Part shown: one piece after another, positions 7,807 to 14,970 of the stretch
Layout of the letters: the number at the start of each line of letters is the position of its first letter
Numbering within the stretch: the first letter of the stretch is position 1
Position numbers and translations under genes: made by a program
The notes under the pieces: model-generated
The model's input: the letters and a program-made list of their open reading frames with translations, nothing else
Database searches by the model: none
What the model was told of the DNA's origin: nothing
Assembly (NCBI RefSeq): GCF_000355695.1
Contig: NC_020891.1
Span: 496,001-560,000 of the forward strand
From: Clavibacter nebraskensis NCPPB 2581
GTDB lineage: Bacteria; Actinomycetota; Actinomycetes; Actinomycetales; Microbacteriaceae
Direction of reading: 5' to 3'
DNA length: 64,000 bases

Positions 7807-9231
7807 TCAGCCGACGATCGGCCGCTCCTCGGAGCGCTGGAAGAGCTGCCGGCGGGTGCTGGAGGCGAGGGCGGCGGCCAGCGTGACCGTGCCGACGCGC
7901 CCCAGGAACATGGTGGCCGCGAGCACGTACTTCGCGGGATCCGTGGCCTCGGCCGTGAAGCCCGTGCTGAGCCCCGAGGTGGCGAACGCGCTGATGGCGT
8001 CGAAGAGCACGTAGTCGAGGCGCTCGCCGGAGATCTGCAGCAGCACGATGCTGCTGAGCGCCACGGTCGTCGCGCCCCAGAGGACGATGCTCACCGCGAG
8101 GCGCAGCACGTCGCTCGGGATGCGGCGCTCGAAGACCTCCATCGACTCGCTGCCGCGGGCCTCGGCGAGCGCCGCGAGGAACAGGATCGCGAGGGTGGTG
8201 ACCTTGATGCCGCCGGCCGTGGACGCGGACCCGCCGCCGATGAACATGAGCATGTCGGTGACCAGCAGGCTCGCGTTGCCGAAGTCGGCCATGTCCAGCG
8301 TGGAGAAGCCGCCGGAGCGCGTCATGACCGAGAGGAAGAGCGCCTGGAAGCCGTGCTGCACGGGATCCATGAGCGCGAAGGTCTTCTCGTTGTCCCACTC
8401 GAGCACCACGTAGGCGAGCGTGCCGAGCACGATGAGGATGAGCGACGTCCCGAGCGTGAGCTTCACGTGCACGGAGAACCGCCGGGGCTTCCGCCAGCCG
8501 CGGTAGACGGCGTAGATGACGGGGAAGCCGATGCTGCCGAGGAAGACGCCGACCATGAGCAGGCTGAGGAACCAGTAGTCCTGGTGGTAGAGCTCGAACC
8601 CGGCCTCGCTGAAGACGAAGCCCGTGTTCGTGAACGCCATGAGCGAGTAGTAGAAGGAGTCGAGCGCGGCCTGGCCGACCGGGATCCCCTCCAGCAGGAT
8701 CCGCGGGAACAGCAGCGCGGCGATCGACAGCTCGATGACGAGCGCGCTGATCGCGACCGTGAGCAGCAGCGTGCCGATCTCGCCGAGCTTCACGGCCTGG
8801 CCCTCGGCGACGGGGCCGTGGTGGATCCGCAGCGGGTTGCTGTCGCTCGCCGCCATGAGCCGCGCCTTGAGGCCGAGGCGGCGCGACACGATGAGGCCCA
8901 TGATCGACGCGAGCGTGAGCACGCCGATGCCGCCGATCTGCACGCCGAGCGCGATGAAGGCGTGGCCGAGCGGGGTCCAGTACGTCGCCATGTCGACGGT
9001 CGCGAGGCCCGTGACGCAGATGGCGGACACGGCCGTGAAGAGCGCGTCGGCGAAGGGCGCGGTGCCGCCCGTCGACGTCATGCCGGGGAGCATGAGGATC
9101 GTCGTGAGCGTGAACACGAGCGCGGCGAAGATGAGGATCGCGAAGCGGGCGGGCGTGGAGTGCGCGAAGTAGTCGAGGAAGTCGCGGATGCGCCCGAGGA
9201 GGGGACGCCCGTGATCCGGCCTGACGCGCAT
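7807..9231 (-). CDS. ktrB: KtrB/TrkH-type potassium channel subunit
   Basis: Membrane pore of the potassium uptake system. 474 residues with eight to ten hydrophobic segments in four M1-P-M2 repeats. Selectivity-filter strands are seen as AICVTGLATVD, AFTNTGFVF, MTRSGGFSTLD and ATSGLSTGF, each with the conserved Gly. The GGGSASTAGGIKVTT segment is the gating-loop region of repeat three. ATG at 9231 has AGGGGA just upstream. Genes 7807 and 7076 act together: the RCK ring opens the pore on nucleotide binding. Confidence 0.92.
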   Translation of the reverse strand: MRVRPDHGRPLLGRIRDFLDYFAHSTPARFAILIFAALVFTLTTILMLPGMTSTGGTAPFADALFTAVSAICVTGLATVDMATYWTPLGHAFIALGVQIGGIGVLTLASIMGLIVSRRLGLKARLMAASDSNPLRIHHGPVAEGQAVKLGEIGTLLLTVAISALVIELSIAALLFPRILLEGIPVGQAALDSFYYSLMAFTNTGFVFSEAGFELYHQDYWFLSLLMVGVFLGSIGFPVIYAVYRGWRKPRRFSVHVKLTLGTSLILIVLGTLAYVVLEWDNEKTFALMDPVQHGFQALFLSVMTRSGGFSTLDMADFGNASLLVTDMLMFIGGGSASTAGGIKVTTLAILFLAALAEARGSESMEVFERRIPSDVLRLAVSIVLWGATTVALSSIVLLQISGERLDYVLFDAISAFATSGLSTGFTAEATDPAKYVLAATMFLGRVGTVTLAAALASSTRRQLFQRSEERPIVG

Positions 9232-9309
9232 GGTCCCCTGTTCGCTTCCGGGGCGCAGTGCCCCGGATCGCCATGGTACTGCGAGCGCGGGACGGAATAC
9301 CCTTCGGGG

Positions 9310-9855
9310 ATGGCTGACATCTTCGACGTCGTGGGGGACCCCACCCGCCGCGACCTCCTCCGCGTGCTGCTCGACCGACGCGCGGTGCCCGAGGCGCCGA
9401 CCGGGGAGATCAGCGTCTCGGAGCTCGTGCAGACCCTCGGGATCAGCCAGCCGACCGTGTCGAAGCACCTGCGGGTGCTGCGCGACATCGGCCTCGTCTC
9501 CGTGCGGGAGGAGGGTCAGCACCGCTACTACCGCCTCGAGCCGGCGCCGCTCGAGGCGCTGGACGCGTGGGTCGCGCCCTTCGTCGACGACGACCGGGCT
9601 GAGCCGGCCGACGACGGGCACGCGGATCCCGACACGGGGCTGCTCGGCGGCGGCCTGTCGGCGGACCCCGACGCCGGCGACGACGGCGAGCCGGCCGGCT
9701 ACCCGTTCGCCGCGTCCCTCGGCCGGATCTGGGCTGACACCCGCTACCAGGCGGCCGCCGCCGTGCACGACGCCACGCGCGTCGCGGGCTCGGCGGGCCA
9801 GGCGTCGCTCGGCCGGCTGCGCGGTTGGAAGCCGGGGAATTCGCGGGACGCGTGA
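9310..9855 (+). CDS. ArsR-family winged-helix regulator
   Basis: 181 residues. The first ~90 are an ArsR-type domain: DVVGDPTRRDLLRVLLDR, the recognition helix LGISQPTVSKHLRVLRDIGLV and the wing EEGQHRYYRLE. No metal-binding Cys pair is visible, so it is more likely a PadR/ArsR-like sensor of another signal. The C-terminal half is acidic and low-complexity, then ends in a basic tail. ATG at 9310 follows CGGGG. It is divergent from ktrB (78 bases), so it may control potassium uptake; that is inference from position only. Confidence 0.8.
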   Translation: MADIFDVVGDPTRRDLLRVLLDRRAVPEAPTGEISVSELVQTLGISQPTVSKHLRVLRDIGLVSVREEGQHRYYRLEPAPLEALDAWVAPFVDDDRAEPADDGHADPDTGLLGGGLSADPDAGDDGEPAGYPFAASLGRIWADTRYQAAAAVHDATRVAGSAGQASLGRLRGWKPGNSRDA

Positions 9856-9870
9856 TGCAGGATGTGACAC

Positions 9871-9888
9871 GATGGACAGGCGTCCATC
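9871..9888 (+). terminator. Hairpin after the ArsR-family gene
   Basis: GATGGAC-AGGC-GTCCATC forms a perfect 7-bp stem with a 4-base loop, starting 16 bases past the ArsR stop. No U-tract follows. It probably ends or attenuates the ArsR transcript before the BldC-like gene. Confidence 0.45.
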
Positions 9889-9977
9889 CGGACCCCTAGA
9901 ATCGCGCACCAGCGCCCGCATCGCGGGGGCGATGAGGTCCGTGAGCCGGTCACGCAGAACGAGGAGTCGATCCGCCC

Positions 9978-10217
9978 ATGTCGCGTGACCTGTCCGACGT
10001 CCGATTCCTCACGGTGGCCGAGGTGGCCGAGATGATGCGCGTCTCCAAGATGACCGTCTACCGCCTCGTGCACTCGGGCGACCTGCCCGCCATCCGCTTC
10101 GGCCGCTCGTTCCGCGTGCCCGAGTCCGCCGTGCTCGCCGCGATCGACCCGACCAACGCGCTGCCCGGCCAGCCCGGCGAGGCCTCGCGTCACTCCGGCA
10201 TGTCGGATGTCGGCTAG
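9978..10217 (+). CDS. BldC-like MerR/excisionase-fold DNA-binding protein
   Basis: 79 residues: a small winged helix, FLTVAEVAEMMRVSKMTVYRLVHSGDLPAIRFGRSFRVPESAV, nearly the whole protein. In Streptomyces BldC binds DNA cooperatively at direct repeats and controls the start of development; here a general regulatory role is likely. The pairing with the bS22 gene directly downstream is conserved in mycobacteria (Rv0500A-Rv0500B), which supports the call. Confidence 0.88.
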   Translation: MSRDLSDVRFLTVAEVAEMMRVSKMTVYRLVHSGDLPAIRFGRSFRVPESAVLAAIDPTNALPGQPGEASRHSGMSDVG

Positions 10218-10237
10218 ACTCCTCTGAGGCTATTTTC

Positions 10238-10258
10238 CGCGGGTCACCAGAACCCGCG
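10238..10258 (+). terminator. Hairpin between the BldC-like gene and bS22
   Basis: CGCGGGT and ACCCGCG pair around a 7-base loop, 21 bases after the BldC stop and 32 bases before the bS22 start. It follows TATTTT rather than preceding a U-tract, so it could be an attenuator or an mRNA-stability element. It is a candidate only. Confidence 0.4.
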
Positions 10259-10289
10259 TGTTCCGTCCGGCAACAGATGAGGTGCCCCT

Positions 10290-10388
10290 ATGGGTTCAGT
10301 GATCAAGAAGCGTCGCAAGCGCATGGCGAAGAAGAAGCACCGCAAGCTGCTTCGCAAGACGCGCCACCAGCGCCGCAACAAGAAGTAG
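10290..10388 (+). CDS. Small ribosomal subunit protein bS22 (AURKAIP1/COX24 domain)
   Basis: A 32-residue, extremely basic protein (18 Lys/Arg) starting MGSVIKKRRKRM. It closely resembles the mycobacterial bS22 mini-protein seen in 70S structures near the decoding centre of the small subunit, and belongs to the AURKAIP1/COX24 family. GATGAGG lies just upstream of the ATG. Length and sequence match the family across actinobacteria. It is easily missed because of its size. Confidence 0.9.
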   Translation: MGSVIKKRRKRMAKKKHRKLLRKTRHQRRNKK

Positions 10389-10423
10389 AGCGGACGCGCC
10401 CACGAGGGCGCAGGACGTGATGG

Positions 10424-10460
10424 AGAGGACGCCGACCCGGTGACGGGGCGGCGTCCTCTT
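10424..10460 (+). terminator. Strong terminator hairpin after bS22
   Basis: An 11-bp perfect stem, AGAGGACGCCG (10424-10434) with CGGCGTCCTCT (10449-10459), and a 14-base loop, about 36 bases past the bS22 stop and just before the glutaredoxin-like gene. It is followed only by T-C-G, typical of high-GC terminators. Confidence 0.7.
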
Positions 10461-10494
10461 CGTGCGTCCGGGGGTGCTCGCCTACGCTGGGCGG

Positions 10495-10758
10495 ATGAGC
10501 GCAACGGTCCTGACCCTCGTCGGCAAGCCCGGCTGCCACCTCTGCGACGACGCGCGCGACGTCGTGACCGGCGTGCTCGATGGGCTCGAGCCCGCCCGCG
10601 CGGCCGAGGTGACCCTGGAGGAGCGCAGCATCCTCGACGACCGGGCGCTCGCGGACCGGTACGCGGAGGAGATCCCCGTGCTCCTCATCGACGGGCGCGT
10701 GCACAACTACTGGCGCATCGACGCCGACCGGCTGCGGCGGGCGCTCGACGCGCGCTGA
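10495..10758 (+). CDS. Glutaredoxin-like (DUF836-type) thiol protein
   Basis: 87 residues with a thioredoxin fold. Residues 4-17 read TVLTLVGKPGCHLC, giving a CxxC redox site (Cys14, Cys17), and the cis-Pro loop is EEIPVLLIDG. Probable small cytosolic thiol-disulfide reductase. I chose the ATG at 10495, since the longer upstream extension would run into the terminator hairpin. The partner reductase is unknown. Confidence 0.82.
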   Translation: MSATVLTLVGKPGCHLCDDARDVVTGVLDGLEPARAAEVTLEERSILDDRALADRYAEEIPVLLIDGRVHNYWRIDADRLRRALDAR

Positions 10759-10804
10759 CCCGGGACCGGGACCCGGCGCCGCCGCCCGCGGATAGGGTCG
10801 GAGC

Positions 10805-11107
10805 ATGACCCTCCGCCACGTCGTCTCCTGGAAGCTCGCCGACCGCGATCCCGCCGCCCTCGACCGGGACGCCGCCCGCGTCATGGAGGCGCTCGGGACC
10901 CTGCCCGACCTGGTGCCCGGCATCCGCGCGTTCCAGCTGGGGCGCGACGTGGTCGGATCCGCGCGCAGCCACGACGTCGTGCTCATCGCCGACTTCGACG
11001 ACCGGGCCGGCCTCGAGGCGTACGACGTGCACCCGGAGCACCAGCGCGTCGCCGCGTTCGTGCGGAGCCTGGTGGCGTCCGCGGCCTCGGTCGACTTCGA
11101 GGTCTGA
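10805..11107 (+). CDS. Dabb-family stress-responsive A/B barrel protein
   Basis: 100 residues, a complete dimeric alpha-beta barrel domain: starts MTLRHVVSWKL, has the middle strand DVVLIADFDDRAGLEAY and the typical HPEHQRVAAFVR before the end. The family includes stress-response and polyketide-cyclase-like proteins; the substrate is not known. Its 3' end overlaps the convergent membrane-protein gene by 125 bases, which is unusual. Confidence 0.85.
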   Translation: MTLRHVVSWKLADRDPAALDRDAARVMEALGTLPDLVPGIRAFQLGRDVVGSARSHDVVLIADFDDRAGLEAYDVHPEHQRVAAFVRSLVASAASVDFEV

Positions 11108-11741
11108 CCTCCCAGGGCGTCGTCGCCCTCGGCGCGCGCCGGCGGATCGACGCGGGCCGCGGCTCACCGAGCGGCGCGGCGGGCTCCGCCGGGAGCCGCG
11201 CCCGTCGCCCCCGCAGCGCGGCCGCGGCGAGGAAGCCGACCCCGAGGACGATCTCGAGGGTCCAGTAGACCGGGCTCGTGGTGTCCGCGACCCGCGTGAG
11301 GCCGAAGATCCCCTCTGCCACGAGCACGGCGCTGAGCACGGCGACGCCCGCGATCGTCCACCGGGACGACGCGCGCCGCACGAGCGCCGCCGCGACGCCG
11401 ATGACCGGGCCCGCGACGAGGCCGACGGGGATCCACATGGAGTGGAGCGGCTCGGCGAGGAAGTGCCCGCGCCACAGGCTGACGGCGCCGTAGGCCTCCA
11501 CCATCGCGACGAAGGACGCCGCGCCGAGCGCGGCGCCGAGGAGCGGGCGCGCCCGCGAGGCCCAGGCGGCGACGAAGGCGAGCATGCTCCAGCCGCCGGC
11601 CGAGTTCGCGAACGAGGCCGTCCAGAACGGGAGGACGCCCTGGGCCGGGCTGGTGAGGCCGCTCGCGAGGAGGCTGAGGACGAGGACGATCGCGGTGGCG
11701 CGGACGCCGGCGAGGACGCTCGCGCGAGCGGGCGGTCGCAT
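10983..11741 (-). CDS. Predicted multi-spanning membrane protein with overlapping basic tail
   Basis: 252 residues if read to its stop. Residues 1-190 have about six hydrophobic segments (for example ATAIVLVLSLLASGL, MLAFVAAW, GLVAGPVIGVAAALV, SVLVAEGIFGL) and FANSAGGWSMLAF, which resembles the DUF6518 group; that assignment is uncertain. The last ~42 residues are Arg/Pro-rich and lie on the opposite strand of the Dabb gene, so they may be a read-through tail after loss of an earlier stop. Function unknown. Confidence 0.6.
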   Translation of the reverse strand: MRPPARASVLAGVRATAIVLVLSLLASGLTSPAQGVLPFWTASFANSAGGWSMLAFVAAWASRARPLLGAALGAASFVAMVEAYGAVSLWRGHFLAEPLHSMWIPVGLVAGPVIGVAAALVRRASSRWTIAGVAVLSAVLVAEGIFGLTRVADTTSPVYWTLEIVLGVGFLAAAALRGRRARLPAEPAAPLGEPRPASIRRRAPRATTPWEVRPRSRPRPRTPPGSARTRRRAGAPGARRTPRGRPGRRSRR

Positions 11742-11820
11742 CGGCGGGCGCGCGGGCGTGCGGACGGGGCGGTCGTCGGCCGAGCGGGGGATCCGCGTAC
11801 CCGCGCCGACGGAGGTCGCG

Positions 11821-12036
11821 TCAGCCCCGCGGCAGCGCCGCGTCGAGGATCCGCACGGCCTCGTCGGCCGGCACAGTCCACGTGATCGTCGCGGTCACGC
11901 GCGCGACGCTGTCACCCGAGACGCTCGTGCCGGCGAAGTCGACCTGCACGTCGCGCACCTCGCGGCCGAGGACGGTGGCGGACTCGGTGGCGGTGAGGAT
12001 CGCCTCGTCGTCGTAGGGGAGGTTCGTGAGGGCCAT
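11821..12036 (-). CDS. Small hypothetical protein (71 aa)
   Basis: I do not recognise a family. It starts MALTNLPYDDEAI and reads as one beta-rich domain (VDFAGTSVSGDSVARVTATITWTVP) with no membrane segment or signal peptide. ATG at 12036 has AAGGA five bases upstream, a good sign of a real gene. It lies 63 bases downstream of the DUF7882 gene on the same strand and probably shares its transcript. Confidence 0.6.
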   Translation of the reverse strand: MALTNLPYDDEAILTATESATVLGREVRDVQVDFAGTSVSGDSVARVTATITWTVPADEAVRILDAALPRG

Positions 12037-12099
12037 GGGCGTCCTTGGGTGCGTGCGGGGCGGGCGTGGTCGGGAGGGGCGCCGGGAGCGCGGATCGCG

Positions 12100-12432
12100 T
12101 CAGTCGAGGGAGGCGTCGGCGTGCGCGCCGGAGCCGAGCGGGGGCTCCGGCAGCAGGTGCAGCCCGGAGCCGGTGTTCGCGCTGTCCATGAGCACCTCCA
12201 CCCACACCGGGTTGATCGCGGGCGGGCGACTGCCCGAGAAGCGGAAGTGCAGCGGCAGCTCGGGCGCGACCCACACGGTGCTGCGGCCGTCGCCCTCGGA
12301 CGCCGGGTACTTCCACGAGAACGCGAAGCTCTCCCGGCGGCGGAGCTTGTTGAGCATCACGATCTGGAGGTGCGCGAGCGCGCGGTCGTCGATGGTGGTG
12401 CGGGTGCTGCTGTCGAAGATCAGCTGGCCCAT
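12100..12432 (-). CDS. DUF7882-family small protein
   Basis: 110 residues. The block DDRALAHLQIVMLNKLRRRE, then WKYPASEGDGRSTVWV and NPVWVEVLMDSANT, matches small proteins common in Microbacteriaceae, some of which are labelled 'ATP-dependent DNA ligase' in databases although no ligase motif (KxDG) is present here. Function unknown. ATG at 12432 has a strong GGAGGAGGG site, so the longer 147-residue reading is rejected. A TAATAT hexamer on the minus strand at 12552-12547 could be its -10. Confidence 0.72.
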   Translation of the reverse strand: MGQLIFDSSTRTTIDDRALAHLQIVMLNKLRRRESFAFSWKYPASEGDGRSTVWVAPELPLHFRFSGSRPPAINPVWVEVLMDSANTGSGLHLLPEPPLGSGAHADASLD

Positions 12433-12564
12433 GCCCTGCCCTCCTCCGTGTCCCGTCCTGGTGCCCGTCGCGGGCGCGGATCCTGAGGATCCCGCGGCGT
12501 CGACGGCTTGGCGACCCTCGGGTGAGGGCATCGAGTGGTGCATCAGATATTACGGCAACAGAGG

Positions 12565-12583
12565 AAAAAGATGCCCGTCGGGC
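12565..12583 (-). terminator. Intrinsic terminator after the quinone reductase gene
   Basis: On the minus strand GCCC-GAC-GGGC is followed by ATCTTTTT, a short stem with a clear U-tract, 38 bases past the stop of the NAD(P)H:quinone reductase gene. U-tracts are rare in this GC-rich window, which makes this one of the more convincing intrinsic terminators. Confidence 0.65.
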
Positions 12584-12620
12584 GGCGATCCCGTGGCCCG
12601 TCCCGCCGGTCGACGCACCT

Positions 12621-13304
12621 TCAGGTGGTCAGCCGCAGGATGCGCCGGGATGCGATCGCGTCGAAGGCCGCGCGCACCTCGCCGAGCGCGGCGTCGCGGG
12701 CCGCGTCGTCGAGGTGCGCCGGGCCGTACGTCACGACGGGCTCGAGCACGTCGTAGCCCACGAAGCGCAGCGTGCCGTGGTGGAGCGGGAACAGCAGCGC
12801 GTCGAGGTCGCCGAACCACGATCCGGGGCCGAACGACTCCGGCGACCCTCCCGTGGTCACGAGGAGCACCGCGCGTCGGCCGACGAGGGCGGCCTCGTCG
12901 AACAGCCCGTGGTCGCCGCCGAAGACCGCGCCCATCACGAGGACGCGGTCGAGCCAGCCCTTGAGGATCGCCGGGACGGAGAACCACCAGAGCGGGAACG
13001 ACAGCACGAGCAGGTCGGCCTCGAGGAGCGCGTCGAGCTGCCGGGCGACGGCGGGATCGAGCCGCCCGTCGCGGACGGCGGCCATCTGCTCGGCCTGGGG
13101 CTTGAAGCGCTCGCCCGCGTCGGGGAGCTGGGCCCGCGCGAGCACCGGATCCCACCCGCCCTCGCGCAGGTCGACGACCGTGACCGCGCAGCCACGGGAG
13201 GCGAGGGCACGTTCCGCCTCGCGCATCTGCGCCGTCGCGAAGGACAGGGGCTCGGGGTGCGCGTGCACGATGAGGGCGGTGCGGGGGCTGTCGCGTGTCG
13301 TCAC
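12621..13304 (-). CDS. NAD(P)H:quinone oxidoreductase family flavoprotein
   Basis: Flavodoxin-fold, two-electron reductase of quinones or similar acceptors. 227 residues: ALIVHAHPEPLSFATAQM (FAD phosphate loop), LLVLSFPLWWFSVPAILKGWLDRVL, the family hallmark, and LLVTTGGSPESFGPGSWFG. Glutathione-regulated KefF-type and DT-diaphorase-type members share these motifs. The GTG start at 13304 lies four bases after the stop of the truncated ArsR gene, so translation is probably coupled to it. Confidence 0.85.
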   Translation of the reverse strand: MTTRDSPRTALIVHAHPEPLSFATAQMREAERALASRGCAVTVVDLREGGWDPVLARAQLPDAGERFKPQAEQMAAVRDGRLDPAVARQLDALLEADLLVLSFPLWWFSVPAILKGWLDRVLVMGAVFGGDHGLFDEAALVGRRAVLLVTTGGSPESFGPGSWFGDLDALLFPLHHGTLRFVGYDVLEPVVTYGPAHLDDAARDAALGEVRAAFDAIASRRILRLTT

Positions 13305-13308
13305 GGGA

Positions 13309-13518
13309 TCAGGAGACCGTCGACTGCGCGAGGCCCGACTTGAGCTGGATGTGCGTGACGCACACGCCGTGCTCCCGCCGGTCGGCGATGGGCTCGTAGT
13401 CGGCGAACTCGCCCTCGGGGTCACGGAGCCACCGCATGATCCGCAGGCGCACGGGGTTCGCGAGGACCTTGAACACCTCGACGGCGTCATCGTCGGCGTC
13501 GGGTCGGGAGCGGGGCAC
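13309..13518 (-). pseudogene. Truncated ArsR-family regulator
   Basis: 69 residues only. The sequence follows ArsR proteins well (EVFKVLANPVRLRIMRWLRDPEGEF, then EHGVCVTHIQLKSGLAQSTVS) and stops with TGA immediately after the STVS of the recognition helix. Family members normally continue for another ~35 residues with the rest of that helix and the beta wing. No other frame downstream restores the missing part, so this is a 3' truncation rather than a simple frameshift. It may be non-functional, or retained because it couples translation of the quinone reductase gene four bases later. Confidence 0.72.
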
Positions 13519-13546
13519 GCCCCATCCTCTCGCGACGGGCGGGTCG

Positions 13547-14785
13547 CTATCGCGCGTTGGAGCAGGTCGCCTCGTCGGCGGTCTGGCCCATCACGTTCTC
13601 GGGGAGCACGGCGGGTGCCGACGGATCCGTGGAAGGCGCGGCGCCCGCGTCCGACGTGGACGACGGGTCCGGCGTGGCCTCGGAGCCGGGCGGGAGGACG
13701 ACGCCGTTGGCCGCCCGGTCGGGCGCGAGCGCGAAGTCCGCGTCGGCCGAGATGAGCGCCATCATCCGGTCCGCGGACGCGGCGTCCGGCACCACCTTCT
13801 GCCCTTCGCGGAAGCCCGGGTACTGGACGAACGTGATGCGGTCGAGGGGGATGTCCTTCAGCGTCAGGGCGAGGGACGCGATCGTCGCGGGATCGTCGAG
13901 CGACGTCGAGAGCTTCATGTCCTCCACGACAGCCCGCGCGATCCCGTAGACCTTCGCGGGATTCGTGAGCGTGCCCGTGCTCGTGACCGCTCGCGCGAGG
14001 GCGCCGAGGAAGACCTGCTGGTTGCTGATGCGGCCGATGTCGCTGCCGTCGCTCACGCCGTGCCGGGTGCGGAGGAACCCGACCACGTCATCGCCCTGGA
14101 GCGTCCGCTCGCCCGCGCCCAGGTGGATGTCCGCGTCGTCGTCGATGGGGTTGGCCAGGCACACCGGCACCCCGCCGATCGCCTGCGTGATCCCCTTCAC
14201 GCCCAGGAACTGCACCACGCCGCCGTACGGGACGGCGAGACCCGTGAGGCTCTCGACGGTGCGGACCACGCACGCGAGCCCGCCGACCTGCATGGAGTCG
14301 TTGAAGGGGCTGCGGCTCGCGGCGGGCAGGTCCCGGGTGCCGTCCGCGCTGCGGCAGGCCGGACGGTCGACGAGGAGGTCGCGCGGGAACGACACCACCG
14401 TCGCCCGCGAGTGGTCCTCGCTGATGTGCAGCAGCATCGTGACGTCGTTGTGGTCGTTGCCGACCATCTCCGCCGGATCCCCGTACCGGTCGCCCTGCCC
14501 CTCGCGGCTGTCGCTCCCGGCGAGCAGGATGTTCGCACCCCCGTCGATCCCGCCGATGGACGGCGGCGGCGCCTGCCCGTCGTTGATGTCGACCGAGTTC
14601 GCCTGCACCGTGCGCGCGAGGTCCCACGCGGCGAACGCGGCGACGGATCCCGTGCTCGCGATCACCACGGCCGTCGCCGCAGCGAGCGCCTTCACCGCGG
14701 TGGGCACGGCGCTGGGCTTGCGCAGCCGGCCGTGCCGGGCGATGCCGGGCGCGAGGCGCCCGTCGTGTCGCGTCTCGCGGGGCAT
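13547..14785 (-). CDS. LytR-CpsA-Psr (LCP) family envelope protein
   Basis: Transfers lipid-linked glycopolymers onto peptidoglycan. 412 residues: a cytoplasmic basic N-terminus, one TM at about residues 30-53, then an extracytoplasmic LCP domain. Key residues are visible: ILLAGSDSREG, the metal/phosphate-binding DVTMLLHISEDHSRATVVSFPRD, and VVGFLRTRHGVSDGSDIGRISNQQ. The C-terminal ~45 residues are Ser/Pro/Thr-rich. In Microbacteriaceae, which have teichuronic-type or other wall polymers, the acceptor cannot be named. Confidence 0.92.
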   Translation of the reverse strand: MPRETRHDGRLAPGIARHGRLRKPSAVPTAVKALAAATAVVIASTGSVAAFAAWDLARTVQANSVDINDGQAPPPSIGGIDGGANILLAGSDSREGQGDRYGDPAEMVGNDHNDVTMLLHISEDHSRATVVSFPRDLLVDRPACRSADGTRDLPAASRSPFNDSMQVGGLACVVRTVESLTGLAVPYGGVVQFLGVKGITQAIGGVPVCLANPIDDDADIHLGAGERTLQGDDVVGFLRTRHGVSDGSDIGRISNQQVFLGALARAVTSTGTLTNPAKVYGIARAVVEDMKLSTSLDDPATIASLALTLKDIPLDRITFVQYPGFREGQKVVPDAASADRMMALISADADFALAPDRAANGVVLPPGSEATPDPSSTSDAGAAPSTDPSAPAVLPENVMGQTADEATCSNAR

Positions 14786-14920
14786 GCGGGCTCCTCGGGG
14801 TCCGGGCGTGCGGCCGTCCCGGTCGGATCGGCGGTGCCTGCCACGCTACGGACGCGGCGGCGGCAGCGGTTCCCCCGAGCGATGTAGATCCGCACCCCCG
14901 AACCGTGCGGCCGACGCGGA

Positions 14921-14954
14921 ACGGCCCGACCCCCTGCTGAGGGGATCGGGCCGT
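14921..14954 (-). terminator. Terminator downstream of aspS
   Basis: ACGGCCCGA pairs with TCGGGCCGT, and CCCC pairs with GGGG above a one-base bulge; the loop is short. It lies 17 bases past the aspS stop, in the gap of 185 bases between aspS and the LCP gene. The rest of that gap shows nothing else. Confidence 0.7.
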
Positions 14955-14970
14955 CCGGTGGACGCTGGGC

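Noticed and set aside
12100-12432. ATP-dependent DNA ligase as the product name
   Set aside because: Similar small proteins carry this label in databases, but the 110-residue sequence has no KxDG lysine motif or other ligase element.
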